Source: Gloeothece verrucosa PCC 7822
GTDB lineage: Bacteria > Cyanobacteriota > Cyanobacteriia > Cyanobacteriales > Microcystaceae
DNA length: 64,000 nt
Direction: 5' to 3'
Assembly (NCBI RefSeq): GCF_000147335.1
Contig: NC_014501.1
Location: forward strand, 496,001-560,000
Made by a program: the position numbers and the translations under genes
Part shown: positions 44,701 through 53,897 of the stretch, in pieces
Position numbering within the stretch: position 1 is the first letter of the stretch
Layout of the letters: each line of letters opens with the position of its first letter
The notes under the pieces: generated by a model
Databases searched by the model: none
What the model was told of the DNA's origin: nothing
Seen by the model: only the letters and a program-made list of their open reading frames with translations

Positions 44701-45942
44701 TGCCTCGTTAGCCATATCAACACGGAGAGAATAGGCAAGTGCATTAGCAGGATTTTTTTCTAAAACTTTCTCTATTAATATTTCTGCTTGCTCATATTGT
44801 TTGTGTAAAATATGTCCTCTGGCGGCTAAAGCCAATGCAGTTTCATTGTCTGGATTATATTGTTTAGCTTTGATTAGGTTTGATGCGCCTTCATGATAAT
44901 GATCTAATCCTAATTGAATTAGGCCAGTTTTAGCTAATAAACGATATTTAGCTTTGTCATCTGCTTTATGCCACAATTCATCTGTTAAGTCAGTTATATA
45001 GTCAAAAGCTTGTTTCAGTTGTCCTTTTTTAAGGAATTTACTAACAAAATCAATTTTCTTATTTATTTCATCAGTTAAATTAGAGTTAAGATTTTTACTG
45101 ATTAATTCAGCCATCTGTTCAACATTAATCTGCTCTTCGACTCGTTTTATATTTGACTGAATACCTCTAATTTGCTGACTTATATTCTCTTGCTCAAGTT
45201 TAAACTTAGCTAAAATTTCAAAAGCAAAGGCGCTTGCATGACGAGCAGCTATTTCTGTCCAGTTTTTTTCATCAGATTCACTAAAGTTATCAATTAGATA
45301 AGAAATGCCCCGAATAACAAGCGCAAAAAGTCGCTCATTAGCCTTAGCCGTTTGAAGACAGCCAAAACCTCCTGATTCAACAGCGATCGCATCCTCATAA
45401 TTTGAGCGTAAAAACTGGAACTCAGTTGATTGATTTGAGACAATCAATTTTTGACCAGACGCAATGGGAGCAACAACAACTTGAGGAGGAACAGATAAAT
45501 TAAAAGATGTTAACCTTTTTAGCCAATTGTTATCTTTATTTCTTGCTTCAGCTTTAGCTCTTTCTCGTAATCTATAAGATGTATTTCTGGCTTCTGGTAT
45601 AGGGTAAAATTCTTCTGCCGCCTTACCTGATTCATAGCCATAAACTTTGTCAGCCACTACCACATCTCCTAACTTGACATTTTTGATTCCGCCAGCGACT
45701 CCAATAAACAGTAAAACATTAGGATTGAAATGAGAAATTGCTCTCTCTGCTTCTAAAGCGGCTGCTTCATTCCCTGCCTCAATTTCAGCGATTAAAATGT
45801 CCCATGTTTGTTCATTGGCTGTAAAATTTCCTCGTTCGTAAACTGTTCCTTGTGGGTGTTCTATTTCGTGAAGATCACTTAAATGAGACTGAACCGCCGA
45901 ATACTCTTCGATTCGGGAGGTAATAATAACTGCACAGAGCAT
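41773..45942 (-). CDS. degenerate nucleosidase-TPR-GreA/B-C-like-PIN protein
   Basis: 1389 residues. Residues 1-~245 form a PNP/MTA-SAH nucleosidase fold (LLFIGVAGGIKNVKLGDVVV), but the usual EMEG motif reads ESGG (189-192) and the catalytic Asp is Tyr215, so catalysis is probably lost. Residues ~290-900 are TPRs. Around 930-985 a GreA/B C-terminal-like segment begins LIGKKVGDTIIKSE. Residues ~1085-1240 look like a PIN ribonuclease: VVIDPISL (~D1089), AFADTVLIA and YSDDQFL (~1225). I infer a sensor-regulated RNase in which the nucleosidase-like domain may sense a nucleotide. It is divergent from the ChlI-like gene at 46075 (132-base shared promoter region). Confidence 0.72.
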   Translation of the reverse strand: MLCAVIITSRIEEYSAVQSHLSDLHEIEHPQGTVYERGNFTANEQTWDILIAEIEAGNEAAALEAERAISHFNPNVLLFIGVAGGIKNVKLGDVVVADKVYGYESGKAAEEFYPIPEARNTSYRLRERAKAEARNKDNNWLKRLTSFNLSVPPQVVVAPIASGQKLIVSNQSTEFQFLRSNYEDAIAVESGGFGCLQTAKANERLFALVIRGISYLIDNFSESDEKNWTEIAARHASAFAFEILAKFKLEQENISQQIRGIQSNIKRVEEQINVEQMAELISKNLNSNLTDEINKKIDFVSKFLKKGQLKQAFDYITDLTDELWHKADDKAKYRLLAKTGLIQLGLDHYHEGASNLIKAKQYNPDNETALALAARGHILHKQYEQAEILIEKVLEKNPANALAYSLRVDMANEADSIDKILEQIPEPYRNEPDVLIALGQAAFNRQLYPQAEEWVQSAINLSEKEGYTDNLKVLLGVIILEPVTQDYLRIASGQLSEINQKKLERAVKLFTEFLKGNPYDANDLSPLELTALPNRSGALRLLGKYDEAIRDIDLVLQREPDNAYCIKQRAILAHEKGNEEQAYEFSKKLLSSPEIPEASILAASSLITMQRFPEAQKILEEFQQTEGHEKLKQETKRLQVEIYFKLKDYKSAQKILEELLNGDPENTFNLILQIRFKNTIDRDKVSDELIEKAKNCLLLDTSIAASWSLAEELYYLKYYRDAAEIYELFVDKTLNNRLTRNLAYAYYCSGQYKPALEICNQLLNKYGALQYASEMAANIYERIGDLTESSRICEDYLKVVPDDKVIQLRLACIYYLQNNYIDLDNFLDKKITIDNLSSEHCFYLARLYKSRRRINDFFDVIYEMRRQFYNETEVHEFYNTISCLEVCRNQPNNVNIERIENNCGVLVKDSLNNEQWYILDDRNDAELSKQELNSSQTLYKKLIGKKVGDTIIKSETFFEQETLTIVAIEDKYFAAFQLSLDFLKNLSDFQGLQVIHVRMTEDQIAPDWLQKFDEMLQRREDNFDQLKTDYQQGKIPLGLFANIINKNPIELWEMLVWHSTPLIHAWSNFNNEKFEDSLTILRKGGSVVIDPISLMTIHQLNIADEVVKALGKLGIAQSTLYLFQNVVEQIQDWEANGFATVGIRENQRIFQEFTPEQVAQKRNYFEQIIQWINNNCCVFPCWRALDIEVEKREQLNQVFGLAFADTVLIAGESGRILYSDDQFLRWYAHADSGVGGVWTQVILNYCRQVECIDESKYRQATLQLVCWGYDHTRIDASILLEAARKSEWRVKYPYTRVLQVLSDPKLEIKSVVYGISEFIYQLYQEVVIPDIRDYLILEMLRTLTSKRSKTNFINILNQFIKKRFILNPVHEKEVLSLIRIWQDCQSIIT

Positions 45943-46074
45943 AGACCAATCATCTGTACTATAGCTTCATTTATTATAACAGCGCCTCAATAATTTAGGA
46001 AAAATTCCCTTTATTCAAGCTTTCTCAAGGTTTAGGATAAAATTATTGATCAAGATTGAATCAAAACCAATGGC

Positions 46075-47028
46075 ATGAATACAATATCGCCGATCCCAAT
46101 TCTCCCTTACAGCCGAATTGTCGGACAAGAACAACTTAAACTTGCCCTAGAAATTGCTTATATTGCACCCCGGCTAGGAGGAGTATTGATTAGTGGACAT
46201 CGGGGAACGGGCAAATCAACGGCTGTGCGAGCATTTTCGCAGATGCTTTACGGGGACTTACCCGTAACTTTACCGATCAATGCCACAGAAGATCGGGTAG
46301 TGGGAGGCTGGAAAATTGATGAATTGATGCAGAGTAAGGCAGTTTGGCAAGCGGGTTTATTAGAAGAAGCCGCCAAAAAACTGCTTTATGTTGATGAGAT
46401 TAACTTATTAGACGATCATATTGTCAATATCATCCTCGATGTCACCTCAACAGGAGTGCTAGTGGTGCAGCGAGAAGGGCAGAGTGAGCAAAAAGCCTTG
46501 TCTTTTACCTTAGTAGGAACGATGAACCCAGAAGAAGGAGGTTTGCGTCCCCAGTTGCTTGATCGTTTTGGTTTAATGGTTAGTGTTACCGCCGAGATGG
46601 AAGAACAGCGCAGATTAGCGATTCTGCAAAATGTTCTCGCCTTTGAAGAAGCACTTGTTCAGCTTGATTTGGAGAACAAATCAGAATTTTTAGAATTAGC
46701 CAAGAAAGAAAATCAGGAAAAAGTTCAACAGCTAAAAGCAGCAAAGGAAAAAGTTTATAGCATCAAAGTTGCCTCAAAAGCACTTAATCAATGTATTACG
46801 CTAGGAAAAAGGTTTCAAGTAGAAGGCAACCGAGGAGATTTTATCTTAGCAATGGCGGCGCGGGCTTGTGCTGCGTTACAAGGGGCAGAAACCGTCAATA
46901 GTGAACATATTCGGGCAGTAGTCCCTTTAGCCCTTCAACACCGTCGGCCAGAAATGGCACAGAGTAATCAGGGGGTGTGGCATGACCAAGATAATGAGAC
47001 TGTAGCGGAGATTTTAGAGAGTGAGTAA
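46075..47028 (+). CDS. ChlI/MoxR-type AAA+ ATPase
   Basis: 317 residues, close to magnesium-chelatase subunit I: GQEQLKLALEIAYI at the start, Walker A GHRGTGKS (41-48), LPINATEDRVVGG, Walker B LLYVDEIN (103-110), LVGTMNPEEGGLRPQLLDRF (sensor/arginine finger). Despite the resemblance it is not a chlorophyll gene by context: its partner is a vWA protein followed by SEFIR-CHAT and STAND proteins. In MoxR-vWA systems the ATPase works as a switch or chaperone gating effectors. First gene of a four-gene operon; its stop overlaps the next start by eight bases. Confidence 0.82.
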   Translation: MNTISPIPILPYSRIVGQEQLKLALEIAYIAPRLGGVLISGHRGTGKSTAVRAFSQMLYGDLPVTLPINATEDRVVGGWKIDELMQSKAVWQAGLLEEAAKKLLYVDEINLLDDHIVNIILDVTSTGVLVVQREGQSEQKALSFTLVGTMNPEEGGLRPQLLDRFGLMVSVTAEMEEQRRLAILQNVLAFEEALVQLDLENKSEFLELAKKENQEKVQQLKAAKEKVYSIKVASKALNQCITLGKRFQVEGNRGDFILAMAARACAALQGAETVNSEHIRAVVPLALQHRRPEMAQSNQGVWHDQDNETVAEILESE

Positions 47029-48916
47029 GGTAATAGCAGATTTTACCAATCCTCTCCTACGGGGTTTAGCCTGTGCTGCCCTCAATCCTGGCTTGCGGAG
47101 TCTTCTATTTTTTGATGCTTCTATTGCTAGTCTACAGGCTACTGCCCAAATCATGACTCATCTGTTAGAAACAGTGACGGAAGAGCAAGTTTCTACTATC
47201 GAGTTAGGGACAATCGAAACTGAGGAGGATTTGTGGGGAAGCTTAACCTTTAGTCAGGATAATACAAAACAGTCTTTTGAGTGGCGATCGGGTTTACTTT
47301 CTGGAGGAAAAATTCCCGAATTACGAATCGTTATGATTCCAGACTTAACTCGCTTGAGTTTGGCGGCGGCTAGGGCTTGTGTTATGTTGATGGGGTCAGA
47401 GGTTGGGTATCTGGAACGTCACGGACATCAGGAACGTTGGCAACCGAATTTATGCTGGTTAGCAGGATGTCCCCGCGAGGGAGTTGGATTAGTTTCCCCT
47501 CATTTGTTAGATCGCTTTGCCTTACGCTTTAGTGAAGCAGAAATTACAACTACTGATCGATCCACACAGATTGAGAAATGGTTACAACCGCAAAATGTTA
47601 CTCCAACTCAAGAGAATTTCTCTTTATCGCCGCATATTGAGACAATTCTGCACAAAGCACGAGCGCATTTTCCCAACATTATCCCAGAAGCTAGAAGCCG
47701 TATTCTTGATTATACGGCAGAGGGACAGAGTATTAGACGAGATTTAACTTTACTGAGGTTAGCTTATACCAATGCCCAATTAGAGCAAGTCTATCAGGTA
47801 ACGGAACAAGAAATCGATCAAGCGGCAGGTATGATGGGGTTAAAGTTACTCAAGCAAACTACTTTTGAAAAACCGAAAAAAAACACATTTTCCCCACCAA
47901 AACCCCCCTCAATCCCGACAGAATCCCCCTTAGTTGAGCTATCTAGTTCAGATTCCTTCAAGGAAACACCTAAATTAGAACCGGTTTATGAACCTAAAGA
48001 TAGGGAGATATTGCCATCGACTTCCTTGGGAATAGAACGGGTTGCGATCGCCGATCCTTATCCTGAAGATACCACACCTGTTGAGCGGGAATTCGCCTCT
48101 CTCCGGTTGCCTCCCCGTCGCTTTAAATCTGTTGGTTCAGGGCGAGGGGTAATTATTGGAGTAGAACCGACGAAAACGCTACAAGATTTAGCTTTAGTGA
48201 GTACCTTATTAGAAGCGGCTAAATTTCAAGGATTCCGTCGTCAAGCTTTACCTAATGAACAAGTCTCTCAATCTTTACCCATACCCTTAATTTTGCAATC
48301 AACTGATTTAAGGCGGTATCGACGGGCTACGGTTGCCGAACAAATGCTAACTGTAGTATTAGATTATACCTGTTTGCGGGATTGTCGTTGGCAAGAGGCA
48401 CTTTTACCCTATTTACAGTGGGCCTATACAGAAAGGGCGAATATATGCCTAATTCAGGTGGGTTCTGCCGAAGCACGACAGGAATTACAGGCACAAAAGA
48501 TTATGGCTCAAAATATCCTTGTTCCGCGCATTCGCAAGGGTTTAGATGCGGGAAGGGGAAACGCTACACCCCTAGCGCATGGATTAGATTTAGCCTTGCA
48601 AACCTTACGTCATGCCTTACAACATGGACGAAGTTTGATTCAGCAAGGGGTATTAGTCATTATTAGCGATGGTAGGGGCAATATACCTCTAGAAGCGAGT
48701 CGGTTGAATCAAAAACCTACTTTACCGGTAAAACAAAAGGGAATTGAGGATGCAATCTTTGTGAGTCAACAAATTGCTGCCCTTAATGAGGTAGAAACAG
48801 TGTTACTCAATCCAAAACCGAAATATTATGCCAATTTACCTGTCAAATTAGCACAGGCACTTCAAGCGAAAATTGCCGATATTTTACCTCTGGAAACATG
48901 GGAGGTGGATGAGTAA
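47021..48916 (+). CDS. ChlD-like protein with degenerate AAA and vWA domains
   Basis: 631 residues with ChlD-like order: N-terminal AAA-like region without a Walker A (LRGLACAALNPGLRSLLFF; LLDRFALRFSE around 165), a Pro/Ser linker (~290-345), and a C-terminal vWA domain (~440-620). The MIDAS is altered: DYTCL replaces D-x-S-x-S, while GNATPL and IISDGRGN are kept. It should form a ring with the ChlI-like ATPase. Starts at GTG 47021 inside the preceding gene; its TAA shares a base with the next ATG. Within a conflict operon it probably relays ATPase state to the effectors. Confidence 0.78.
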   Translation: MSKVIADFTNPLLRGLACAALNPGLRSLLFFDASIASLQATAQIMTHLLETVTEEQVSTIELGTIETEEDLWGSLTFSQDNTKQSFEWRSGLLSGGKIPELRIVMIPDLTRLSLAAARACVMLMGSEVGYLERHGHQERWQPNLCWLAGCPREGVGLVSPHLLDRFALRFSEAEITTTDRSTQIEKWLQPQNVTPTQENFSLSPHIETILHKARAHFPNIIPEARSRILDYTAEGQSIRRDLTLLRLAYTNAQLEQVYQVTEQEIDQAAGMMGLKLLKQTTFEKPKKNTFSPPKPPSIPTESPLVELSSSDSFKETPKLEPVYEPKDREILPSTSLGIERVAIADPYPEDTTPVEREFASLRLPPRRFKSVGSGRGVIIGVEPTKTLQDLALVSTLLEAAKFQGFRRQALPNEQVSQSLPIPLILQSTDLRRYRRATVAEQMLTVVLDYTCLRDCRWQEALLPYLQWAYTERANICLIQVGSAEARQELQAQKIMAQNILVPRIRKGLDAGRGNATPLAHGLDLALQTLRHALQHGRSLIQQGVLVIISDGRGNIPLEASRLNQKPTLPVKQKGIEDAIFVSQQIAALNEVETVLLNPKPKYYANLPVKLAQALQAKIADILPLETWEVDE

Positions 48917-50655
48917 TGTCTGGGGATTTTTGGGGGCAAATTACTAAGCGTGAAGGAGTCAAACAATCTTCTTCATTACCCTCGGAACTGAAGCAAGCAT
49001 CGTCTCCGAAAGCAAGTAAAAATGATGCTTTAGAGAAGGTGGAAGGGGGGCAAATTATTCCTCAAGTTTTTATCAGTTATACTCATGATTCAGAGGAACA
49101 TAAAGATAGAGTTTTGAGTTTAGCTAATCGCTTACGAAGTGAGGGAATTGATTGTAATATTGATCAATATGAACAATCTCCCTCTGAAGGATGGCTGCGT
49201 TGGATGTTAAATCAGTTAGAGTTGGCTGATTTTGTTTTGGTGGTTTGTACAGAAATATATAATCGAAGATTTCGCGGGTTAGAAGAAGCTCAAAAAGGAC
49301 AAAGTGTTACTTGGCAAGGGGCAGTTATTTCTCAAGAAATGTATGATGATTTTGGGGAAAATACTAAGTTTATTCCTGTAGTTTTTGCAACAGAATATGA
49401 AGAATATATTCCTTTTGTTATTAAGGGTTTTACTTGCTACAAATTAGATTCTGAGAAAGGCTATGAATCTCTTTATCGTCATCTAACTAAGCAACCTGAG
49501 ATCATTAAACCTGATTTAGGAAAATTAAGAAATTTACCGCACCGTAAAAGAGAATCACTTTTTCAAGAAAGCTCAACGATAGGGAAGTATTCAGAAGAAA
49601 TTACTTTTATTGATTTAGAAGAAAAATTTCCGAGCAATGTAGCTATTTTGTATGTGTTAGAGCAGGAAAATAATTATTTTCTTCGTCTTCATAATATAGC
49701 ATGGGATAATCCAAAGGAAACAGAAACCAGTCCCCCACCTCCCATTACCCTTAGTCAGCTTATCAACTCTCAACAACGTGCGAGTGAAATTTTGGGACAA
49801 TTGCAACGTTACAGAAGTCGATGTCCTATTGGTAAACTATTAGGATGGCTACGGGAATTAGAAGAATTATCTGATCTCATTATTAACGATGGCACGGATT
49901 TTGTCATTCCTTGGGAAATGTTACCTCTGCGCCAACAACCTTTAGGGATAAGGGTTAATCTAATACGGTGGCTAGATATTCCCGATCTGGAAAATTGGGA
50001 TAAGATTTATTCTATCCCCTCTCCTCAGTCTTCTGCTGATTGTTGTCAGGGGGATGTGTTAATTTATGCTAAGACGGAGGAATTAGAGGAAATTAAAAGT
50101 TTAAAGAGTTATCAATCAGTTTGTTTTTCTGAGAATCAGGCTTTTTTAACTCATTTAAAAGAAAAAAAAGAAACTATTGGGTTAGTTTATATTGCTCGTC
50201 ATGGCTTTTTAGAAACTACTTTTAGTCAAAAAATATTATCTTATGACAGCTTTAATTGTTATTTACAAGGCATAGAGTTTTCATCATATTATTCGAGCAT
50301 TATCTTTATGAATGCTTGTCATTTTGAACTAATTAGAGATCAGTTTTCTAAGGGTTATCGAGTAGGATTTATAACATCTTTTCTGGAAAGAGGAGCAAAG
50401 GGAGTGATTGGTACATTAACAGAAGTTGAGGAAAATTATGCAACTCTAATTTCTCAGGAATTCTTTCAGGAATATGAGAAAAATTATCGTTTAACTGTTC
50501 CTCAAATCTTAAGGTCTTTACGCGATCGCATTTACCAAAGATTGCGAGATGAACCGGGTAATGAGGATATTTGTGCTTTATATTTCTACACTTTTATGTA
50601 TGTTTATTATGGTCATCCTAATGTATTCCTAAAACTGTCTCTTGCGGAGGGTTAA
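48916..50655 (+). CDS. SEFIR-CHAT protein
   Basis: 579 residues. SEFIR domain ~48-195 ([46 protein letters not shown]), then a caspase-like CHAT domain ~230-575 with His429 in YIARHGF and Cys468 in FMNACHF. SEFIR is a TIR relative; some bacterial SEFIRs are reported to consume NAD. CHAT proteases cleave proteins in immune and cell-death systems. Both effectors in one protein, under the control of the ChlI/ChlD-like pair and the STAND protein, suggest a death or immunity effector. The SEFIR is about 70% identical by eye to that of the protein at 58787-61339. It is followed two bases later by the STAND gene. Confidence 0.82.
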   Translation: MSGDFWGQITKREGVKQSSSLPSELKQASSPKASKNDALEKVEGGQIIPQVFISYTHDSEEHKDRVLSLANRLRSEGIDCNIDQYEQSPSEGWLRWMLNQLELADFVLVVCTEIYNRRFRGLEEAQKGQSVTWQGAVISQEMYDDFGENTKFIPVVFATEYEEYIPFVIKGFTCYKLDSEKGYESLYRHLTKQPEIIKPDLGKLRNLPHRKRESLFQESSTIGKYSEEITFIDLEEKFPSNVAILYVLEQENNYFLRLHNIAWDNPKETETSPPPPITLSQLINSQQRASEILGQLQRYRSRCPIGKLLGWLRELEELSDLIINDGTDFVIPWEMLPLRQQPLGIRVNLIRWLDIPDLENWDKIYSIPSPQSSADCCQGDVLIYAKTEELEEIKSLKSYQSVCFSENQAFLTHLKEKKETIGLVYIARHGFLETTFSQKILSYDSFNCYLQGIEFSSYYSSIIFMNACHFELIRDQFSKGYRVGFITSFLERGAKGVIGTLTEVEENYATLISQEFFQEYEKNYRLTVPQILRSLRDRIYQRLRDEPGNEDICALYFYTFMYVYYGHPNVFLKLSLAEG

Positions 50656-50657
50656 TT

Positions 50658-53600
50658 ATGAAGTCTGAAAAGTCTGCTTTATTATCCGTTAAACCGATTA
50701 TTAGTTATCCTCGTGAAGCACAGGCAGGAAAAACCTATTTAATGACCATTGATTTAGAAGTCGAGGAGGGTTTTGAGTGGCAATATGAGGAGGAAGAATA
50801 CCCTATTTTTTGTCAAGTAGATAGTGATTTTTTTAAGGTTAAATCTGTTGATGAATCGGTTTTAGTGTTGCATCGCTTTGGGGGGAGTTATGGAGAAGTT
50901 AGATTTTTATTGACGGCAGGGCAGAAGGAAGCAAAGGGGAGAATTAGGGTTATTTTGATTAATAAGTGGGGTGTACCAGTTAAAGTTTTCTATTTAGAAG
51001 ATGTACAAATAACAACCAAGGAAGAGATTCGTTCAGTGATAGAAATCGAATCCAGAAAGCCTATAAATTTAACTTCACAGGAGGAAGCTTATCAACCAGC
51101 AATCGCTAGTAAATTATCTGATGTTAATCAAAAATTTATCACTGAGCTAGTAAGTCGCAATTTTTTTGCCTATGATGAGGCTTGGGTTGGCCGAGAAAGT
51201 TTGGTTCAGGAGTTATGTAATCGTCTTCGAGAATCCTGTCGTCTGCTCCTTCTAGTGGGAATGACCGGAATTGGTAAAACTGCTCTAGGGGAAAAATTAG
51301 CACTTGATTTAGAAGACTGGTTTAAGGGAGATTGGAGTAAATATTATCAAGTAAATTTTGATAATGAGGAAAAGTCTTCTGATTTTGCTAGTGTAGCTGC
51401 TCAATGCTTGGAAAAGTGGGGAGAATTGATTACACCTGATGCTCGTAATGATACTCACAGATTACTTTATCGGTTACTGAAACACCTGCAAGAAAATCGT
51501 TATTTAATACAAATTGATTCTTTAGAAAACATTTTGCAGGGAAATGAAGAGGAAGGATGGAGTGATTTTAAAGATGAATGGTGGGTGAAATTTTTTACTG
51601 CTTTTCTCAACTCAGATTCCTGTTTTAGTTGTATTATTATTACTTCCCAGGATTTACCGAGACAAATTGTAGAGATAGGATCGCGCTTTACAAATTTTTG
51701 GTATTGCCAAGCTCTAAGTGGGTTGAAAGAACAGGAACGGTTAGCATTGTTTGAAAAAATTGGGGTAGATATTAGTCCAGAATCAGTAAGCAGACCTTAT
51801 TTGGAAAGAATTGGCATTGCTTACGAAGGTAATCCTCTGGCGTTGCGAGTGATAGCTGGGGAAATTAAAAATCAACCTTTTAATGGTAATGTTATCGCTT
51901 ACTGGAACAAATATGGTAGTGAGATAGAAGAAGTAGAAAAGTTGCTCGCAGAAGCACAAACAGGTAAAACAATTGGAGAAGATTCGTTTAAATTGGATCG
52001 CTTTACAAAAACTTTAAGACGAAATGTGCGATCGCGCTTCAATAAAACTTTTGCTCGGCTTAAAGAGGATGCAACGTATGCTTACATTTTACTCTGTGAA
52101 GCTTCTGTCTATCGGTGTCCCGTACCAGAGGAGTTTTGGCTGAGTCATTTAGAAGATTGGGATCGAGATGAGGATGAACAATTAGCAGCTTTAGATATAT
52201 TAAGAGACCGATATTTAGTTGAGGAATTAGTTGATAATGATCGATGGTTGTTAAGGCAACATAATTTGATTAGAAGTATAGCACTGGAACATTTAAAACA
52301 ATTAGATTCAGATGAGGAAAAAATTGAAATTGATTCAATAGAGCTAAACTCGCTTCCTACACAATCTGACGTAGAAAAGGCTATTTTATCTGAAATACGA
52401 GCTACCCTATTAAGCAACCCCAATATAACTCATCTTCAGAGAATTAATTATCGTGCAGTTGTTAACTGGTTAACGCATTATAAACCAATAGAAAATTCTT
52501 CTAGGATTGAGCAAGTTAAAGGATATTTAGAAGCTTTCTATCATCTATGTGAAGTTGAAGCATGGGAAGCAGCTTACAAAATTCTTTCTCTTCAAATAGA
52601 TACCCCCACAGAAGAGGAGCTTTTGGAACAGCTTGGTACATGGGGCTACTACCAAGTACAAGTAGAAATTTGTACAATACTTTTACAACATCTAAGCCAA
52701 TCTATAGATATAAAATTATACAACTGTTTGGGAAATGCCAATTATATTTTCGGTAAATATAGTGCTGCGATTGAAATTTTCCATCAAAGTTTAAATATAG
52801 CTCATAAAATTAATGATCGAAAAAATGAAAGCATAGCCTTGGTTTATTTAGGGCTTACTTACAATTCTTTAGGACAGTATCAACAGGCGATTGAGTTATA
52901 CCATCAGGCTTTAGCCATTTCAAAAAACATTAGAGATATCAGGGGTGAAAGCCATATATTAGGCAATTTAGGGCTTACTTACCATTATTTAGGACAGTAT
53001 CAACACGCTATTAGTTACCATCTACAATACTTGAGAATTGCAAGAGAAATTGGCGATCGTAGAGGTGAAGGCACAGCATTAGGTAATCTTGGGAATGCTT
53101 ACTGTGGTTTACAGGATTATCAACTGGCAATTAATCTTTATCGGCAATACTTAATGATTGCAAAAGAAATTGATGATCGCAGAGGAGTAGGCATAGCATT
53201 GGGTAATCTTGGGAATGCTTATCTTGATTCAAGAGAGTATGAACAGGCGATTTACTACCTTGAGGAAGCTTTAGTTATTTTACGAGAAATTAATGATCGC
53301 CAAGGAGAAGGCTTTGTTTTGGGTCATTTGGGAAATACACAAATAAAGCTAGAACAATATGATGAAGCATTAGAAAATTTACAGACATCTTTGACCATTT
53401 TTCAAGAAATTGACTCCCGTGCAGGAGTATCTGAATCTCTTAAAAATTTAGCCGAACTCCATCATAAAATTAATCAACCCCAACAAGCACAAAAATATTA
53501 CGAACAAGCGTTACAGATAGCTACAGACTTAGGGATTCCATTGGTTCAAGAAATACAAGACTCGATGAAGTCCCTTACACAAGAAAATGAATCAAGCTGA
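50658..53600 (+). CDS. STAND (NB-ARC-like) NTPase with beta N-domain and TPRs
   Basis: 980 residues. N-terminal beta-rich domain (~10-120, LHRFGGSYGEVRFLLTAG, INKWGVPV); STAND NTPase ~165-450 with Walker A GMTGIGKT (201-208), [11 protein letters not shown] (Walker B-like) and [14 protein letters not shown]; winged helix to ~540; then an adaptor module (YRAVVNWLTHYK ... [15 protein letters not shown]) and ~7 TPRs of 40 residues (QAIELYHQALAI, RGEGTALGNLGNAY). NLR-like: TPRs would sense, the NTPase oligomerise. It lacks its own SEFIR; the neighbour gene supplies it, unlike the second locus. Last gene of the operon. Confidence 0.82.
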   Translation: MKSEKSALLSVKPIISYPREAQAGKTYLMTIDLEVEEGFEWQYEEEEYPIFCQVDSDFFKVKSVDESVLVLHRFGGSYGEVRFLLTAGQKEAKGRIRVILINKWGVPVKVFYLEDVQITTKEEIRSVIEIESRKPINLTSQEEAYQPAIASKLSDVNQKFITELVSRNFFAYDEAWVGRESLVQELCNRLRESCRLLLLVGMTGIGKTALGEKLALDLEDWFKGDWSKYYQVNFDNEEKSSDFASVAAQCLEKWGELITPDARNDTHRLLYRLLKHLQENRYLIQIDSLENILQGNEEEGWSDFKDEWWVKFFTAFLNSDSCFSCIIITSQDLPRQIVEIGSRFTNFWYCQALSGLKEQERLALFEKIGVDISPESVSRPYLERIGIAYEGNPLALRVIAGEIKNQPFNGNVIAYWNKYGSEIEEVEKLLAEAQTGKTIGEDSFKLDRFTKTLRRNVRSRFNKTFARLKEDATYAYILLCEASVYRCPVPEEFWLSHLEDWDRDEDEQLAALDILRDRYLVEELVDNDRWLLRQHNLIRSIALEHLKQLDSDEEKIEIDSIELNSLPTQSDVEKAILSEIRATLLSNPNITHLQRINYRAVVNWLTHYKPIENSSRIEQVKGYLEAFYHLCEVEAWEAAYKILSLQIDTPTEEELLEQLGTWGYYQVQVEICTILLQHLSQSIDIKLYNCLGNANYIFGKYSAAIEIFHQSLNIAHKINDRKNESIALVYLGLTYNSLGQYQQAIELYHQALAISKNIRDIRGESHILGNLGLTYHYLGQYQHAISYHLQYLRIAREIGDRRGEGTALGNLGNAYCGLQDYQLAINLYRQYLMIAKEIDDRRGVGIALGNLGNAYLDSREYEQAIYYLEEALVILREINDRQGEGFVLGHLGNTQIKLEQYDEALENLQTSLTIFQEIDSRAGVSESLKNLAELHHKINQPQQAQKYYEQALQIATDLGIPLVQEIQDSMKSLTQENESS

Positions 53601-53674
53601 GTTAATCCATCCATAACCATTTTTGTCGAAAAAAATGCGATCGCGCTTCAAAAACAAATCCATCAGACTCCCCT

Positions 53675-53854
53675 CTACGCAACCACTGGCTTCTTAACAG
53701 GTGAAAGTCCACGAGGCGATATAATGGCATCCGCAGGCCGAATTACCTCTGCTAAAGCATCCAATTCATCACCGAGGTAGTCTGTATTTGCCAGCATTTC
53801 TGGATCTACCTGTTCATGCTTGAGAAGCGCATAGAGCGATATATTACCTACTAA
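53675..53854 (-). pseudogene. gene remnant, C-terminal ~59 codons
   Basis: Between the two convergent NLR-like loci, the minus strand is open from 53854 to the TAG at 53675-53677. It reads DPEMLANTDYLGDELDALAE and ends in SPRGLSPVKKPVVA. No start codon or RBS is apparent and an in-frame stop lies just upstream. The coding-like composition suggests a decayed gene end. I do not recognise the family. Confidence 0.35.
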
Positions 53855-53897
53855 TTATTGTTTTTTTCGCTTTGTTATCTCTAGCTTGAATCGGTAT

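Noticed and set aside
46075..48916. Chlorophyll biosynthesis genes chlI/chlD
   Set aside because: Similarity is clear, but there is no H subunit or pigment gene nearby, the MIDAS is altered, and the operon continues with SEFIR-CHAT and STAND genes.
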